The notes: generated by a model from the letters alone, not told the origin. Shown: positions 14,768 to 23,969, counted from the first letter of the stretch. The stretch: 33,501 bases of DNA from an uncultured Sphingomonadales bacterium (GCA_903868245.1 CAIPUN010000060.1:1-33501), one strand, 5' to 3'. Program-made: numbers and translations.

Positions 14768-15922
14768 TCAGGATTGGGCAGCCCATTCACGCAGCATATG
14801 TTTCGCAATCTGGAGCTGCAAAATTTGCGTCGTACCCTCATAAATCCGGTAAATGCGGGCGTCGCGGTAGAAGCGCTCCGCGTCATATTCCGCAAGATAG
14901 CCAGCACCGCCGTAAATCTGGACAACACGATCAACGACCCTACCACACATTTCGGTGGCGAATACCTTGGCCGCAGCGGCCTTTCGCAGGACATTCTCGC
15001 CTGCATCAGCCCGGCGGGCAGCATCATCGAGCATACATTCAGCGGCGTAGATTTCGATGTCACTATCCGCCAGCATTTGCTGGATAAGTTGGAAGTTGGC
15101 AATGGGTTCGCCAAAGGCTTTACGTTCATTGGCGTAACGCAGAGCGCTATCGAGCGCACGGCGGGCATATCCCGCAGCCGCAGCGCCAACGGACAGGCGT
15201 CCATTATCGAGGCTCTGCATCGCAAAGCCAAAGCCCTTACCTTCTTCGCCGCCCAAGATCGCATCGGCCGGCAATTTTACATCTTCCATAATGATATCGG
15301 CAATGTGGCTTCCCGCCTGCCCCATTTTCTTGTCGGAATTACCCACGCTAATGCCAGCCGTGTCCATAGGTACAATAAAGGCCGAAACATGGGCATTTTT
15401 TGGCAAGGCTTCTTTGCTGGTTCGCGCCATAATCAGCGCAACCTTTGCGAAGGGCGCATTGGTTATGTACCGCTTGGTCCCATTTAATACCCAGCCATTA
15501 CCGGATTTCACCGCGATGGTCTGCATAGCAGCAGAATCCGAGCCGGACCCTGGCTCCGTAAGCCCGAATGAGGCAATTTCACCCGCTGCCAAACGCGGTA
15601 GCCATTCTGCTTTCTGTGCGTCAGTGCCACCATTTTTGAAAGCCGAACACACCATCCCGATGTTGATAGATGTAATTGACCTATAACAGGGCATGGCATA
15701 GCTCAATTCACGGATCGTGCGGATATATTGCTGAATATTCATTCCCGCGCCGCCATATTCTTCGGGCATCGTCAAACCAAACAGACCCATGTCGCGCATT
15801 TCGGCAAGGATCGGGTCAGGAATTATGTCTGTTTCGAGAATTTCCTTCTCAGCTGGAATTAACCGTTCGCGAACATAGCGTTGAAGCTGCGCAATAAACT
15901 GTTCGAAAATGTCGTTATCCAT
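14768..15922 (-). CDS. Acyl-CoA dehydrogenase, short/medium-chain type, first gene of the CoA-ester operon
   Basis: A 384-residue acyl-CoA dehydrogenase with all standard features: MPEEYGGAGM, FGLTEPGSGSDSAAMQT (FAD/acyl contact), LNGTKRYITNAPFAKV, NERKAFGEPIANFQ, QIYGGAGYLAEYDAER, and the catalytic glutamate E362 in RIYEGTTQIL, as in medium- and short-chain enzymes. It oxidises an acyl-CoA to the 2-enoyl-CoA using ETF. The ATG at 15922 is preceded by AGGGGAGG (minus strand, 15931-15938) eight bases upstream, the strongest ribosome binding site in the operon, as expected for the first gene. A candidate promoter lies at 15988-16015. The chain-length preference cannot be deduced. Confidence 0.92.
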   Translation of the reverse strand: MDNDIFEQFIAQLQRYVRERLIPAEKEILETDIIPDPILAEMRDMGLFGLTMPEEYGGAGMNIQQYIRTIRELSYAMPCYRSITSINIGMVCSAFKNGGTDAQKAEWLPRLAAGEIASFGLTEPGSGSDSAAMQTIAVKSGNGWVLNGTKRYITNAPFAKVALIMARTSKEALPKNAHVSAFIVPMDTAGISVGNSDKKMGQAGSHIADIIMEDVKLPADAILGGEEGKGFGFAMQSLDNGRLSVGAAAAGYARRALDSALRYANERKAFGEPIANFQLIQQMLADSDIEIYAAECMLDDAARRADAGENVLRKAAAAKVFATEMCGRVVDRVVQIYGGAGYLAEYDAERFYRDARIYRIYEGTTQILQLQIAKHMLREWAAQS

Positions 15923-15987
15923 GATGTCCGCCTCCCCTGAGATTCAAAAATATCATTTCCGTATGCGCTCTCACTCACCAATCTTGC

Positions 15988-16015
15988 ATCGTAAATTCGA
16001 AAAACTGTTTGGCAA
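15988..16015 (-). promoter_or_regulatory. Candidate sigma-70 promoter of the CoA-ester operon
   Basis: On the minus strand TTGCCA (16015-16010, five of six matches to TTGACA) is followed by a 16-base spacer and TACGAT (15993-15988, four of six to TATAAT). It lies about 65 bases before the first start codon. The spacing is acceptable. No competing site of equal quality was seen. Confidence 0.4.
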
Positions 16016-16124
16016 AGCCGTGACATTAGGTTCAACACTTGTCGACAGAAATGCTACTTTCCCATTCCGCTCATTACAGATAGATCTCATGACTGTTAGG
16101 TCCAGAATTTGTAATCACTTGCAT

Positions 16125-16153
16125 TTGGTTATCTTCGCTAAAACAGAGATATT
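16125..16153 (+). promoter_or_regulatory. Candidate promoter of the cysD operon
   Basis: TTGGTT (16125-16130), a 17-base spacer and GATATT (16148-16153) form a weak sigma-70-like promoter 75 bases before cysD. The -35 match is only three of six, which would fit a promoter that needs an activator such as a CysB-type regulator. That last point is inference. Confidence 0.3.
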
Positions 16154-16228
16154 CGCCCATGCAAGAATGTCTTGTTTGCCCGACGCTATGAAACCTGACT
16201 ATGAAGCGCATAGGAAGAATATCAAACC

Positions 16229-17131
16229 ATGACCAAAACCCTGACGCATCTCGCCCGCCTTGAGGCAGAAGCAATCCACATCATGCGGGAGGTTGTTGCC
16301 GAAGCTGACAAGCCGGTGATGCTGTATAGCGTGGGTAAGGACAGCGCCGTTATGCTCCATTTGGCGCGCAAGGCATTCTATCCGGCGCCTCCGCCATTTC
16401 CATTGCTTCATATCGATACAACGTGGAAATTCAAGGCGATGTACGCGTTGCGTGAAAAGGCTGCACGCGATGCCGGTATGGAATTGCTGGTGCATCAAAA
16501 CCCCGAGGCACATGCGCGTGGCATCAACCCTTTTGATCACGGATCATTGCACACCGACATGTGGAAAACCCAAGGGCTAAAGCAAGCGCTTGACCGATAT
16601 GGTTTTGATGTCGCCTTTGGTGGAGCAAGGCGTGATGAGGAAAAGAGCCGGGCTAAGGAACGCATTTTCTCCTTCCGCACTGCGACCCATATCTGGGACC
16701 CAAAGAACCAGCGGCCCGAATTATGGAACCTGTATAATGCCCGCAAGGCGAAAGCAGAGAGCATAAGGGTCTTCCCCATCTCCAACTGGACCGAGCTCGA
16801 TATCTGGCAATATATCCATCTTGAGAATATCGAGATTGTGCCGCTATATTTCAGCGCGCCGCGCCCCACGGTCACACGCGACGGCATGCTTCTGATGGTC
16901 GATGATGAACGTTTCCCTTTGAAGAAAGGCGAGGTTCCCGTCGAACGCTCGATCCGTTTCCGGACGCTTGGCTGCTATCCGCTAACGGGCGCTGTCGAGA
17001 GTATGGCGTCAACCTTGCCTGAAGTTATCCAGGAAATGCTGCTGACAACCACCTCGGAACGCCAAGGGCGCGCGATTGACCATGATCAGGCCGCAAGCAT
17101 GGAGAAAAAGAAACAGGAGGGCTATTTCTGA
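16229..17131 (+). CDS. cysD: Sulfate adenylyltransferase subunit 2 (small subunit)
   Basis: The 300-residue CysD catalyses formation of adenosine 5'-phosphosulfate from ATP and sulfate, driven by GTP hydrolysis in its partner CysN. The PP-loop [18 protein letters not shown] lies at about residues 31-48. [20 protein letters not shown] and the C-terminal [14 protein letters not shown] are characteristic. The ATG at 16229 has AGGAAGA at 16212-16218. The stop codon shares one base with the cysNC start (TGATG), so the two subunits are translationally coupled, as expected for a 1:1 complex in the cytoplasm. It is the first gene of the sulfate activation operon. Its length is normal for the family. 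Confidence 0.97.
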   Translation: MTKTLTHLARLEAEAIHIMREVVAEADKPVMLYSVGKDSAVMLHLARKAFYPAPPPFPLLHIDTTWKFKAMYALREKAARDAGMELLVHQNPEAHARGINPFDHGSLHTDMWKTQGLKQALDRYGFDVAFGGARRDEEKSRAKERIFSFRTATHIWDPKNQRPELWNLYNARKAKAESIRVFPISNWTELDIWQYIHLENIEIVPLYFSAPRPTVTRDGMLLMVDDERFPLKKGEVPVERSIRFRTLGCYPLTGAVESMASTLPEVIQEMLLTTTSERQGRAIDHDQAASMEKKKQEGYF

Positions 17132-19053
17132 TGTCAGATGTGCCCCCCCATAATAGCATTTATAAAACCGATAAGCTTATTGCTTCGGACATAGACGCCT
17201 ACCTGAATGTCCACCAGCATAAGTCGCTTTTGCGGTTCATCACCTGCGGCTCCGTAGATGACGGCAAATCGACTCTCATCGGTCGATTATTGTACGATTC
17301 CAAAATGATTTTTGAAGATCAACTTGCGACTTTGGAATCCGATTCCAAACGAATGGGCACGCAAGGCCAGGAAATTGACTTTGCTTTGCTTGTGGACGGT
17401 CTTGCAGCTGAGCGTGAGCAAGGCATCACGATCGACGTCGCCTACCGATTTTTCGCCACAGAGAAGCGAAAATTCATCGTCGCCGATTGCCCCGGCCATG
17501 AACAATATACACGGAATATGGTAACGGGCGCATCAACGGCCGACCTTGCTGTAATCTTGATCGACGCCCGAAAAGGGGTACTCCTCCAAACACGGCGTCA
17601 TAGCTACCTTGCCAAGTTATTGGGCATTCGAAACATCGTTCTGGCCGTGAACAAGATGGACCTGATCGATTATAATCAGGCAAAATATGATGCTATCGTT
17701 GCCGAATATACCTCATTTGCGAATAGTATCGGCATAGACGATTTTACCGCCATGCCGATTTCCGGTTTCAAAGGCGATAACATCACAGAGCGTTCCGTCC
17801 ATATGCCATGGTATACAGGGCAACCGCTGATAACGCATTTGGAGACCGTCGCGCTGGATAACGACGCGGACCAAACCAAAGCATTGCGAATGCCAGTACA
17901 ATGGGTCAACCGCCCAAATCTGGATTTTCGGGGATTTTCAGGCCAGATCGCAACCGGCACACTGCGTCCCGGTGATTCCATTCGAGTGCTGCCGTCTGGT
18001 AAGACGTCAACGATCACCAAGATCGTCACGCTGGATGGCGAGCTTAGCGAAGCCGTTGCAGGTCAATCGGTCACCCTGTGCTTTGCTGATGAAATCGACT
18101 GTTCACGCGGAGATGTGATTGCCGCAGCAGACAATCCACCCGAGATGTCCGACCAGTTTGAAAGCACCATTGTCTGGATGGCTGACGAGGCTTTGGTTCC
18201 GGGACGAGCCTATTGGCTTAAGCTTGGGACGCAAACGGTTTCCGCCACTGTTCAGTCGCCAAAATACGCAATCAGTGTAAACAACATGGAGCATATGGCC
18301 GCCAAGACGTTGGAACTCAACGCTATTGGGGTCGCGGAAATATTAACTGACAAAGCTATTGTGTTCGAACCCTATGTGAACAACCATGTTCTGGGCGGAT
18401 ATATTCTGATCGATAAGATCACCAATGCGACCGTTGCGGCCGGCATGCTGCACTTTTCTCTGCGTCGCGCACAGAATGTTCATTGGCAAGCGACCGACAT
18501 TGGTCGCGAGGCACATGCTGCGCTTAAAAACCAAAAACCAAAGATATTATGGTTCACCGGTCTTTCTGGTTCGGGTAAATCGACAATTGCCAATGAAGTG
18601 GAAAAAACACTCAATCTGCTGAACCGGCATACATTTTTGCTCGATGGCGACAATATTCGCCACGGCCTCAATAAGGATTTGGGCTTTACCGAAACCGACC
18701 GGATTGAAAACATTCGCCGAGTCGGTGAAGTTGCAAAGCTGATGGCAGATGCAGGCCTTATTGTCCTGACTGCGTTTATTTCGCCTTTTCGCGCGGAACG
18801 AGACATGGTGCGCGCGATGATGCCTGAAGGTGAGTTTATCGAGATATTCGTCGACACGCCACTTGAGGTCGCTGAGGCGCGCGACGTGAAGGGGCTTTAT
18901 AAAAAGGCCCGCGCTGGACAATTAAAGAATTTTACAGGTATCGACAGTCCCTATGAACCACCCGAAAACCCAGACATCCGCGTGAACACAGTTGAAATGA
19001 GCGCTGCCGAAGCCGCGGAACATATCGTTCGTCAATTGATGCCGCTGAAATGA
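17131..19053 (+). CDS. cysNC: Bifunctional sulfate adenylyltransferase subunit 1/adenylylsulfate kinase
   Basis: A 640-residue fusion. The N-terminal CysN part (about residues 30-455) is an EF-Tu-like GTPase with [15 protein letters not shown] (P-loop from residue 40), [17 protein letters not shown] (G3) and NKMD (G4), followed by beta-barrel domains. The C-terminal CysC part starts near residue 470 with [15 protein letters not shown] and continues with [17 protein letters not shown] and [15 protein letters not shown]. CysC phosphorylates APS to PAPS. The fusion therefore passes APS directly from sulfurylase to kinase. It overlaps cysD by one base and cysQ by four (ATGA). CysNC fusions are common in alphaproteobacteria. 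No motif residue appears to be lost in either half. Confidence 0.97.
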   Translation: MSDVPPHNSIYKTDKLIASDIDAYLNVHQHKSLLRFITCGSVDDGKSTLIGRLLYDSKMIFEDQLATLESDSKRMGTQGQEIDFALLVDGLAAEREQGITIDVAYRFFATEKRKFIVADCPGHEQYTRNMVTGASTADLAVILIDARKGVLLQTRRHSYLAKLLGIRNIVLAVNKMDLIDYNQAKYDAIVAEYTSFANSIGIDDFTAMPISGFKGDNITERSVHMPWYTGQPLITHLETVALDNDADQTKALRMPVQWVNRPNLDFRGFSGQIATGTLRPGDSIRVLPSGKTSTITKIVTLDGELSEAVAGQSVTLCFADEIDCSRGDVIAAADNPPEMSDQFESTIVWMADEALVPGRAYWLKLGTQTVSATVQSPKYAISVNNMEHMAAKTLELNAIGVAEILTDKAIVFEPYVNNHVLGGYILIDKITNATVAAGMLHFSLRRAQNVHWQATDIGREAHAALKNQKPKILWFTGLSGSGKSTIANEVEKTLNLLNRHTFLLDGDNIRHGLNKDLGFTETDRIENIRRVGEVAKLMADAGLIVLTAFISPFRAERDMVRAMMPEGEFIEIFVDTPLEVAEARDVKGLYKKARAGQLKNFTGIDSPYEPPENPDIRVNTVEMSAAEAAEHIVRQLMPLK

Positions 19054-19802
19054 GCATTATAGCCGATGATAGCGCATTGGCTGCGCATTTAGCCGAAATC
19101 GCAGGCAAATTACTGTTGCAAGTGCGGGACAGCGGGCTGCTGTCATTGAAAGCGCTGGGTAAAGCTGGCGATCAGACCGCTAACCAGTTTTTGATCCATG
19201 CAATTACCGAACAACGGCCTGACGACGGATTGTTGTCGGAAGAAAGCAAGGATACCGATGCGCGCCTATCAAAATCGCGCGTGTGGATCATTGATCCAGT
19301 CGATGGCACCAGAGAATATGGTGAAGGCCGCACCGATTGGGCTGTCCACGTCGCGCTCGCTATAGATGGCGCGCCAGTAATTGGTGCGGTTGCACTGCCC
19401 GGTCTAGGTATTGTTTTGAGAAGCGACCAGCCGACTGAAATTCCCGCCGCCCCAAATAAACTGCGCATGGTGATAAGTCGCACAAGGCCCGCAGCGGAAA
19501 CCCTGACCGTAGCAAATGCTTTAGGCGCTGAGTGCATTCCAATGGGTTCAGCAGGCGCGAAGGCAATGGCAGTCGTGCGTGGTGAGGCGGACATCTACCT
19601 ACACAATGGCGGGCAGTATGAATGGGACAATTGCGCACCAGCCGCCGTCGCTGCCGCTTTTGGCCTGCACGTAAGCCGTATTGATGGTAGCGCTTTGGTT
19701 TATAACCAGGCGGATACTTACATCCCAGACTTGCTGATTTGTCGCAAAGAGCATGCCCAGAGCGTATTGAACGCGCTGAAGGCAGCCACGTCGGTCACCT
19801 GA
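19050..19802 (+). CDS. cysQ: 3'(2'),5'-bisphosphate nucleotidase
   Basis: A 250-residue inositol monophosphatase-superfamily enzyme that dephosphorylates 3'-phosphoadenosine 5'-phosphate (PAP), and possibly PAPS, to AMP or APS. It thereby removes the by-product of sulfate activation. The metal-binding motifs are present: LLSEES (about residues 64-69), [12 protein letters not shown] (75-86) and [12 protein letters not shown] (about 190-201). Its start overlaps the cysNC stop by four bases. Placement directly after the PAPS-forming fusion supports CysQ over other inositol-phosphatase relatives. The stop codon lies in the loop of a hairpin that may terminate the operon. PAPS reductase and sulfite reductase genes are not in this window. 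Confidence 0.92.
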   Translation: MSIIADDSALAAHLAEIAGKLLLQVRDSGLLSLKALGKAGDQTANQFLIHAITEQRPDDGLLSEESKDTDARLSKSRVWIIDPVDGTREYGEGRTDWAVHVALAIDGAPVIGAVALPGLGIVLRSDQPTEIPAAPNKLRMVISRTRPAAETLTVANALGAECIPMGSAGAKAMAVVRGEADIYLHNGGQYEWDNCAPAAVAAAFGLHVSRIDGSALVYNQADTYIPDLLICRKEHAQSVLNALKAATSVT

Positions 19803-19822
19803 GCGACCGATCCGATGTTTTT
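19791..19822 (+). terminator. Terminator-like hairpin at the end of cysQ
   Basis: TCGGTC (19791-19796) and GACCGA (19805-19810) are perfectly complementary around an eight-base loop that contains the cysQ stop codon. A short T-run (19818-19822) follows after seven bases. The stem is short and the T-run offset, so efficiency is uncertain. The convergent S41 gene ends at 19821, inside this segment. Confidence 0.4.
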
Positions 19823-21269
19823 AAAACAACCCCGGAACTTCACGCTGCGCTGTGCTGGCGTTTATCGGCGCAGGTAAAACACGACGTTCGTTTCGTGAAT
19901 TTATGTTTTGCGCGCTTTGGGCGAGCGGGATTGGCGTGCAACTGCGTCCCGCCACGAAATCCAGCGCCGCGCGAAGCGATGCCTCTTGCGGGTCACCTAA
20001 AGGCCGGGTGATATCGTCATCCGCCTTACAAGTGGTGCGCATGGTGCCTGCAAGGCCGGAAAAATAATCACCCTGCCCGGCAGCATTCTCGTTGGAAAAA
20101 GCAACAACGCGAATTCGGTCATCACAAGCTGTCAGATCAAGCGCGATCTGCCCAACGGGCTTACCGAAACTGTTGCTGCCCACCAAAGCGGCATTGGCCC
20201 CGAGGAACGGCACGAAGGCCACCGCTACATTTTCGCTGGCAGACGCCGTAGCTCTGGTGGAGATGAACGCGATCTTCACGGGTGACACAGACTGCGTTTG
20301 CGGCGCAAAGCGACGCGTTTTATTATATTCGGCTGACTTTGACGCGCGGAAACGCGTAACTGAGAAAATGTCGCTGCTAGAGCGGTTGCCGCCAAGCAAG
20401 TCGCCCATCACCTCCGCCGTTGCGACAAGCCCGCCGCCATTATAGCGGAAATCGATAACAAAGTTTGTGATGCCCTGTGCGCGGAAATCGGCGAACGCGG
20501 TGCGTAACTGATTATCTGCAGTCGAAATGAAGGTTCGCATGTTGATGTATCCAACACGCTGTCCGCCGCCATTGTCGATAATCTTTACGCCATAACGCGA
20601 TGACAGCGGCCTAACTTCATATTCTGCTTTGGCCACCGTGACATTGCGTGTGCCGGTTGCGTCAACAATGCGCAATACGCGGCTGGTCCCAACGGTATTC
20701 GGACCTAAAGCGCTGGATACGCCCGCAGAGCCTTGCGCCGCAATTATGTCAGATACCAGCTGGATATTCGAAGAATTTGTTCCGATTCCTAGAATTTCCG
20801 TGCCTCGGTCAATACCCGCGGCAAGCGCTGGCGCGCCCTCGAAGGCTTCGATAACGAACACACGTGTGCCTTGATAGGAAAAGCGCACGCCGAACCCGGC
20901 TGTCGCACCTGACAAGAAATAAGCGTCTTCCTCTTGGATTGAGGTAACATAAGTGAAATACCGGTCACGTCCTTGGCCACGAGCTGTCGCGGTTAAAGCA
21001 TTAATATATTCGTCAACCGTGCTGTAAGCTGAGGGGCTAAGCGTTGTTGGCAGCGTTTCTGGAAACAAATACCATTCATTCAGAACGCCTGCTGCAACAT
21101 TCTGCCGATTGAGCAAACTACAAGTCGTCGAAGTCGGCGGCGGTGGTGGAGATGGAGGCGTTGGTGGAACGGTGACTGTGTCGTTACCCGAACCACTTCC
21201 GCCGCCGCCACATGCCGAAACGCTCGCAGCTAGTACAAGTATAATGCTGCTTAATGCCCGTCTTTTCAT
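19821..21269 (-). CDS. S41-family peptidase, lipoprotein
   Basis: This 482-residue protein carries a lipoprotein signal peptide with lipobox VSAC, giving lipidated Cys20. It then has a Gly/Ser-rich stretch and a proline-rich linker (residues 35-46), so it is probably anchored to a membrane facing the periplasm. A PDZ-like region (about residues 115-200, with GFGVRF and GTEILGIG) precedes the S41 protease domain, which contains FVIDFRYNGGG (about 270-280). The active site shows S343 in TASASENVA and K370 in NSFGKPVGQ, the Ser-Lys dyad of C-terminal processing proteases. ACDDRIRVV and a Cys-containing tail follow. The substrate is unknown. It is a single gene, convergent with cysQ 18 bases away. 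An imperfect inverted repeat (21289-21325) lies just upstream of its start and may be an operator. Confidence 0.88.
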   Translation of the reverse strand: MKRRALSSIILVLAASVSACGGGGSGSGNDTVTVPPTPPSPPPPPTSTTCSLLNRQNVAAGVLNEWYLFPETLPTTLSPSAYSTVDEYINALTATARGQGRDRYFTYVTSIQEEDAYFLSGATAGFGVRFSYQGTRVFVIEAFEGAPALAAGIDRGTEILGIGTNSSNIQLVSDIIAAQGSAGVSSALGPNTVGTSRVLRIVDATGTRNVTVAKAEYEVRPLSSRYGVKIIDNGGGQRVGYINMRTFISTADNQLRTAFADFRAQGITNFVIDFRYNGGGLVATAEVMGDLLGGNRSSSDIFSVTRFRASKSAEYNKTRRFAPQTQSVSPVKIAFISTRATASASENVAVAFVPFLGANAALVGSNSFGKPVGQIALDLTACDDRIRVVAFSNENAAGQGDYFSGLAGTMRTTCKADDDITRPLGDPQEASLRAALDFVAGRSCTPIPLAQSAQNINSRNERRVLPAPINASTAQREVPGLF

Positions 21270-21583
21270 AATCTGATCCTATTATTCTTGCACCGTTTCG
21301 GCACTACTTGGGTGAACGGTTTGCACCCTATTTACAAGTGACTTTGCCACCTTAAACCACCGAATAAATGCTATTTCTTGTAAATTCTTATGATGCCCGG
21401 CTTTGCCAATTGGCCTGGAACATAGCGACGGACATCACCAGAAGCATGTTACTGAGTGACGGGAGGCATCTGCCATTTTCCACAGCGACAGCTTATTTGG
21501 GAAGTGGCACTTGGCCGGGCCTTCTTGTTGGCCAGTCGGTTAAAGGCGTTTGTGGATGTCAACGACATCTTTGCTCGCTATAT

Positions 21584-21598
21584 GTGCGATAATCGCAC
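21584..21598. promoter_or_regulatory. Perfect 15-base palindrome, candidate operator upstream of ahpC
   Basis: GTGCGAT-A-ATCGCAC has seven-base arms around a single central base. It is centred 151 bases before the ahpC start and about 45 bases before the second inverted repeat. The sequence suits a dimeric regulator. I cannot assign it to OxyR or another known regulator from the sequence. Confidence 0.4.
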
Positions 21599-21642
21599 CT
21601 TCGACAGTGGGCGTTGAATAGGTTTATCATCGACAAAAGCGA

Positions 21643-21671
21643 TTAGTCATTGCAAAAAGCGTTGCTAGACT
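21643..21671 (+). promoter_or_regulatory. Candidate ahpC promoter
   Basis: TTAGTC (21643-21648), a 17-base spacer and TAGACT (21666-21671) lie about 70 bases before ahpC. The ATCG-N7-CGAT repeat (21629-21643) touches the -35 element, where an activator or repressor would act. Matches to consensus are three and four of six. Confidence 0.3.
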
Positions 21672-21741
21672 ATCGCAAAAAAATCGTGTTCAGGCGTGAC
21701 AGTCAAATTCAACCTCTCCTCAATTAAAAAGGGTAATTCAC

Positions 21742-22305
21742 ATGGGTATCATTGGTACGAGCATTAAGCCATTCACTGCGCAATCCTATAAAGCAGGCAA
21801 GTTTGTTGAGGTGTCGGACGCCGACGTTAAGGGCAAATGGGCCGTCTTTTTCTTCTATCCAGCCGACTGGACTTTCGTCTGCCCCACCGAATTGGAAGAT
21901 CTCGCCAATCAATATGCAGACCTGCAGGGCATGGGCGTTGAAGTCTATTCGGTTTCGACTGACACGCATTTCAGCCACAAGGCATGGCATGATGGATCGC
22001 CAGCGATCGGCAAGATCAACTTCCACATGCTTGGCGATCAAAACCACGTCATCAGCAACAATTTCGGCGTGTTGCGCGAAGGCCAGGGCCTTGCAGATCG
22101 TGCGACCTTTGTCGTCGATCCAGACGGTGTCATCCAGGTTATGGAAATCACCTGTGAAGGCGTTGGCCGCAATGCTGTTGAGCTCGTCCGCAAGATTAAG
22201 GCCGCAATTTACGTTCGCGAAAATCCAGGTCAGGTTTGCCCTGCAAAGTGGGAAGAAGGCAGCGAAACGCTTGCACCTTCGATCGACCTCGTCGGCAAGA
22301 TCTAA
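21742..22305 (+). CDS. ahpC: Alkyl hydroperoxide reductase subunit C (peroxiredoxin)
   Basis: A 187-residue typical two-cysteine peroxiredoxin that reduces hydrogen peroxide, organic peroxides and peroxynitrite in the cytoplasm. The peroxidatic C47 lies in [15 protein letters not shown]. The resolving C166 lies in [13 protein letters not shown] near the C-terminus, as in enterobacterial AhpC. The C-terminal segment [14 protein letters not shown] matches the flexible tail of the sensitive, overoxidisable form. AAGGG (21729-21733) stands eight bases before the ATG. It is followed 113 bases later by ahpF, encoding its reductase, with a stem-loop in between. Control by a peroxide-sensing regulator is likely from the upstream operator-like repeats, but no regulator gene is nearby. 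Confidence 0.97.
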   Translation: MGIIGTSIKPFTAQSYKAGKFVEVSDADVKGKWAVFFFYPADWTFVCPTELEDLANQYADLQGMGVEVYSVSTDTHFSHKAWHDGSPAIGKINFHMLGDQNHVISNNFGVLREGQGLADRATFVVDPDGVIQVMEITCEGVGRNAVELVRKIKAAIYVRENPGQVCPAKWEEGSETLAPSIDLVGKI

Positions 22306-22315
22306 ATTGAATATC

Positions 22316-22342
22316 GGGTGCTGCGTAAACTGCGCAGCACCC
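22316..22342 (+). other. Intercistronic stem-loop between ahpC and ahpF
   Basis: GGGTGCTGCG (22316-22325) and CGCAGCACCC (22333-22342) form a perfect ten-base stem with a seven-base loop, 11 bases after the ahpC stop. No T-run follows. It may be a partial terminator or a 3' stabiliser that keeps ahpC mRNA more abundant than ahpF. Confidence 0.65.
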
Positions 22343-22418
22343 ACTTTACCATTTCTCAAAGATTTTCGGCCGCGTATGTTCGCGGCGTGCTTTTGCTCGC
22401 TTAAAAAAGGCCTCTCCG

Positions 22419-23969
22419 ATGCTTGATGCTGCTACAACTGCCCAACTAAAAACTTATTTGGCAAATCTGCGCACGCCCGTTGAACTGATTGCAACGCTGG
22501 ATGCCAGCCCAAAGTCTGCCGAAATGCGCACGCTGGTGGAGACCGTAGTAGAACAATCGCCTTTGTTGTCGGCGCGCTATGATGGTCATGCAGACCGCGT
22601 GCCTTCCTTTGCTATTCGCCGCGCCGATGGGACTGCGGAAACGCACTTTGCTGGCTTGCCGCTTGGCCATGAATTTACATCATTGGTGCTCGCATTGTTA
22701 CACATGGGTGGTCACCCGCCAAAGGAAGAAGCCGAACTGCTTGATTCTGTGAAGGCGCTTGAAGGCACGTTCAAGTTCGAAACATTTTTCTCTCTATCCT
22801 GCCAGAATTGTCCTGATGTTATTCAGGCGATTAACATCATGGCTGCACTCAACCCCGGTGTGAGCCATGTGGCCATAGATGGGGCGCTATTCCGTGAAGA
22901 GGTTGAAACTCGCAAGGTCATGGCGGTGCCGGCGGTTTACTTAAACGGCGAACCATTTGGTCAGGGCCGCATGGACCTGTCGCAGATCATGGCAAAACTT
23001 GACACGGGTACGATTGCGCGTGCTGCGGAAAAGATCGCGGCCAAGGAGCCATTTGAGGTTCTGGTTGTTGGCGGCGGCCCTGCTGGCGCAGCAGCATCTA
23101 TTTACGCCGCGCGTAAGGGCATTCGCACGGGTGTTGTGGCAGAACGCTTTGGCGGCCAGGTGCTCGACACTATGGGTATCGAAAACTTCATTTCGGTTCA
23201 GCACACAGAAGGGCCAAAACTCGCTGCCCAACTGGAACAGCATGTTCGCGAATATGACGTCGACATTATGAATTTGCAGACGGCCACAGAACTCATTCCC
23301 GCTGGAGCCGATGGTCTGCACGAAGTAAAACTCGCAAGTGGTGCCTCGCTGAAGGCGCGGACGCTGATCCTGTCCACAGGCGCGCGCTGGCGGCAAATGG
23401 GCGTGCCCGGCGAGGAAGAATATCGGAATCGGGGTGTTGCTTATTGTCCGCATTGCGATGGTCCTTTGTACAAAGGTAAGCGCACCGCGGTCATTGGCGG
23501 CGGCAACTCTGGCGTTGAGGCCGCGATCGACCTTGCCGGTATTGTCGCGCATGTCACATTGATAGAATTTGACTCGCAGTTGCGCGCCGATGCTGTGTTG
23601 CAGAAGAAACTCCGCAGCCTGCCTAATGTAGATATCATCACCTCCGCACTCAGCACTGAAGTCATTGGCGACGGCGAAAAGGTTCAGGCATTGATCTACA
23701 CGGACAGAAATACCGACGAGTCTCATCGTATCGATCTGGACGGCATTTTTGTACAGATTGGCTTGGTCCCCAATACCGAATGGCTCAAAGGTCCGCTGAC
23801 ATTGTCACCGCGCGGCGAAATAGAAATCGACGCGCATAATGCGACCAATATTCCCGGCGTGTTTGCCGCAGGCGATGTTACAACTGTACCCTATAAACAG
23901 ATCATCGTCGCTATGGGCGAAGGAACGAAGGCCGCTCTTTCGGCGTTTGATCATATCATCCGGCATTGA
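22419..23969 (+). CDS. ahpF: Alkyl hydroperoxide reductase subunit F
   Basis: A 516-residue NADH-dependent disulfide reductase that recycles AhpC. The N-terminal double-thioredoxin-like domain (about residues 1-200) carries the redox pair C128/C131 in [10 protein letters not shown]. The flavoprotein part resembles thioredoxin reductase: the FAD-binding segment [19 protein letters not shown] near residue 210, the redox-active C343/C346 in YCPHCDGPL, the NAD-binding [17 protein letters not shown], and [16 protein letters not shown] near the C-terminus. Electrons pass from NADH through FAD to C343/C346, then C128/C131, then AhpC. The ATG at 22419 has an AAGG-type site upstream. It lies in one transcription unit with ahpC. 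Length and cysteine spacing are normal for the family. Confidence 0.97.
   Translation: MLDAATTAQLKTYLANLRTPVELIATLDASPKSAEMRTLVETVVEQSPLLSARYDGHADRVPSFAIRRADGTAETHFAGLPLGHEFTSLVLALLHMGGHPPKEEAELLDSVKALEGTFKFETFFSLSCQNCPDVIQAINIMAALNPGVSHVAIDGALFREEVETRKVMAVPAVYLNGEPFGQGRMDLSQIMAKLDTGTIARAAEKIAAKEPFEVLVVGGGPAGAAASIYAARKGIRTGVVAERFGGQVLDTMGIENFISVQHTEGPKLAAQLEQHVREYDVDIMNLQTATELIPAGADGLHEVKLASGASLKARTLILSTGARWRQMGVPGEEEYRNRGVAYCPHCDGPLYKGKRTAVIGGGNSGVEAAIDLAGIVAHVTLIEFDSQLRADAVLQKKLRSLPNVDIITSALSTEVIGDGEKVQALIYTDRNTDESHRIDLDGIFVQIGLVPNTEWLKGPLTLSPRGEIEIDAHNATNIPGVFAAGDVTTVPYKQIIVAMGEGTKAALSAFDHIIRH

Larger units (their letters stand above)
15923..16228. other. Divergent intergenic region between the CoA-ester operon and cysD
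   Basis: This 306-base gene-free stretch separates two divergent operons. It holds a candidate promoter for each (15988-16015 on the minus strand, 16125-16153 on the plus strand) and both ribosome binding sites. It is more AT-rich to the eye than the flanking genes. I see no convincing coding frame, and no long palindrome beyond TTCGAA (15996-16001) inside the minus-strand promoter spacer. No regulator gene adjoins it. Confidence 0.6.
21270..21741. other. Gene-free spacer between the S41 lipoprotein gene and ahpC
   Basis: This 472-base divergent region holds four things. Near the S41 start is an imperfect inverted repeat (21289-21299 with 21314-21325). Then come a perfect hyphenated palindrome (21584-21598), a spaced inverted repeat ATCG-N7-CGAT (21629-21643), and a candidate ahpC promoter (21643-21671). 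Between about 21330 and 21580 I recognise nothing. A 74-codon plus-strand frame at 21368-21592 has no plausible ribosome binding site or recognisable motif, and I do not call it a gene. Confidence 0.6.

Noticed and set aside
14774-15487. 237-codon plus-strand frame opposite the first acyl-CoA dehydrogenase gene, and similar long antisense frames at 11415-12170 and 12127-12834
   Set aside because: They lie antisense to well-supported genes, have no motifs, and are explained by the codon bias of the opposite strand.
21368-21592. 74-codon plus-strand frame in the ahpC upstream spacer
   Set aside because: No plausible ribosome binding site, no motif, and it ends inside the palindrome.
21618-21654. 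OxyR box upstream of ahpC
   Set aside because: Tetrads at 11-base intervals read ATAG, ATCG, CGAT, TGCA. Only the first fits the ATAG/CTAT pattern, so I do not call an OxyR site.
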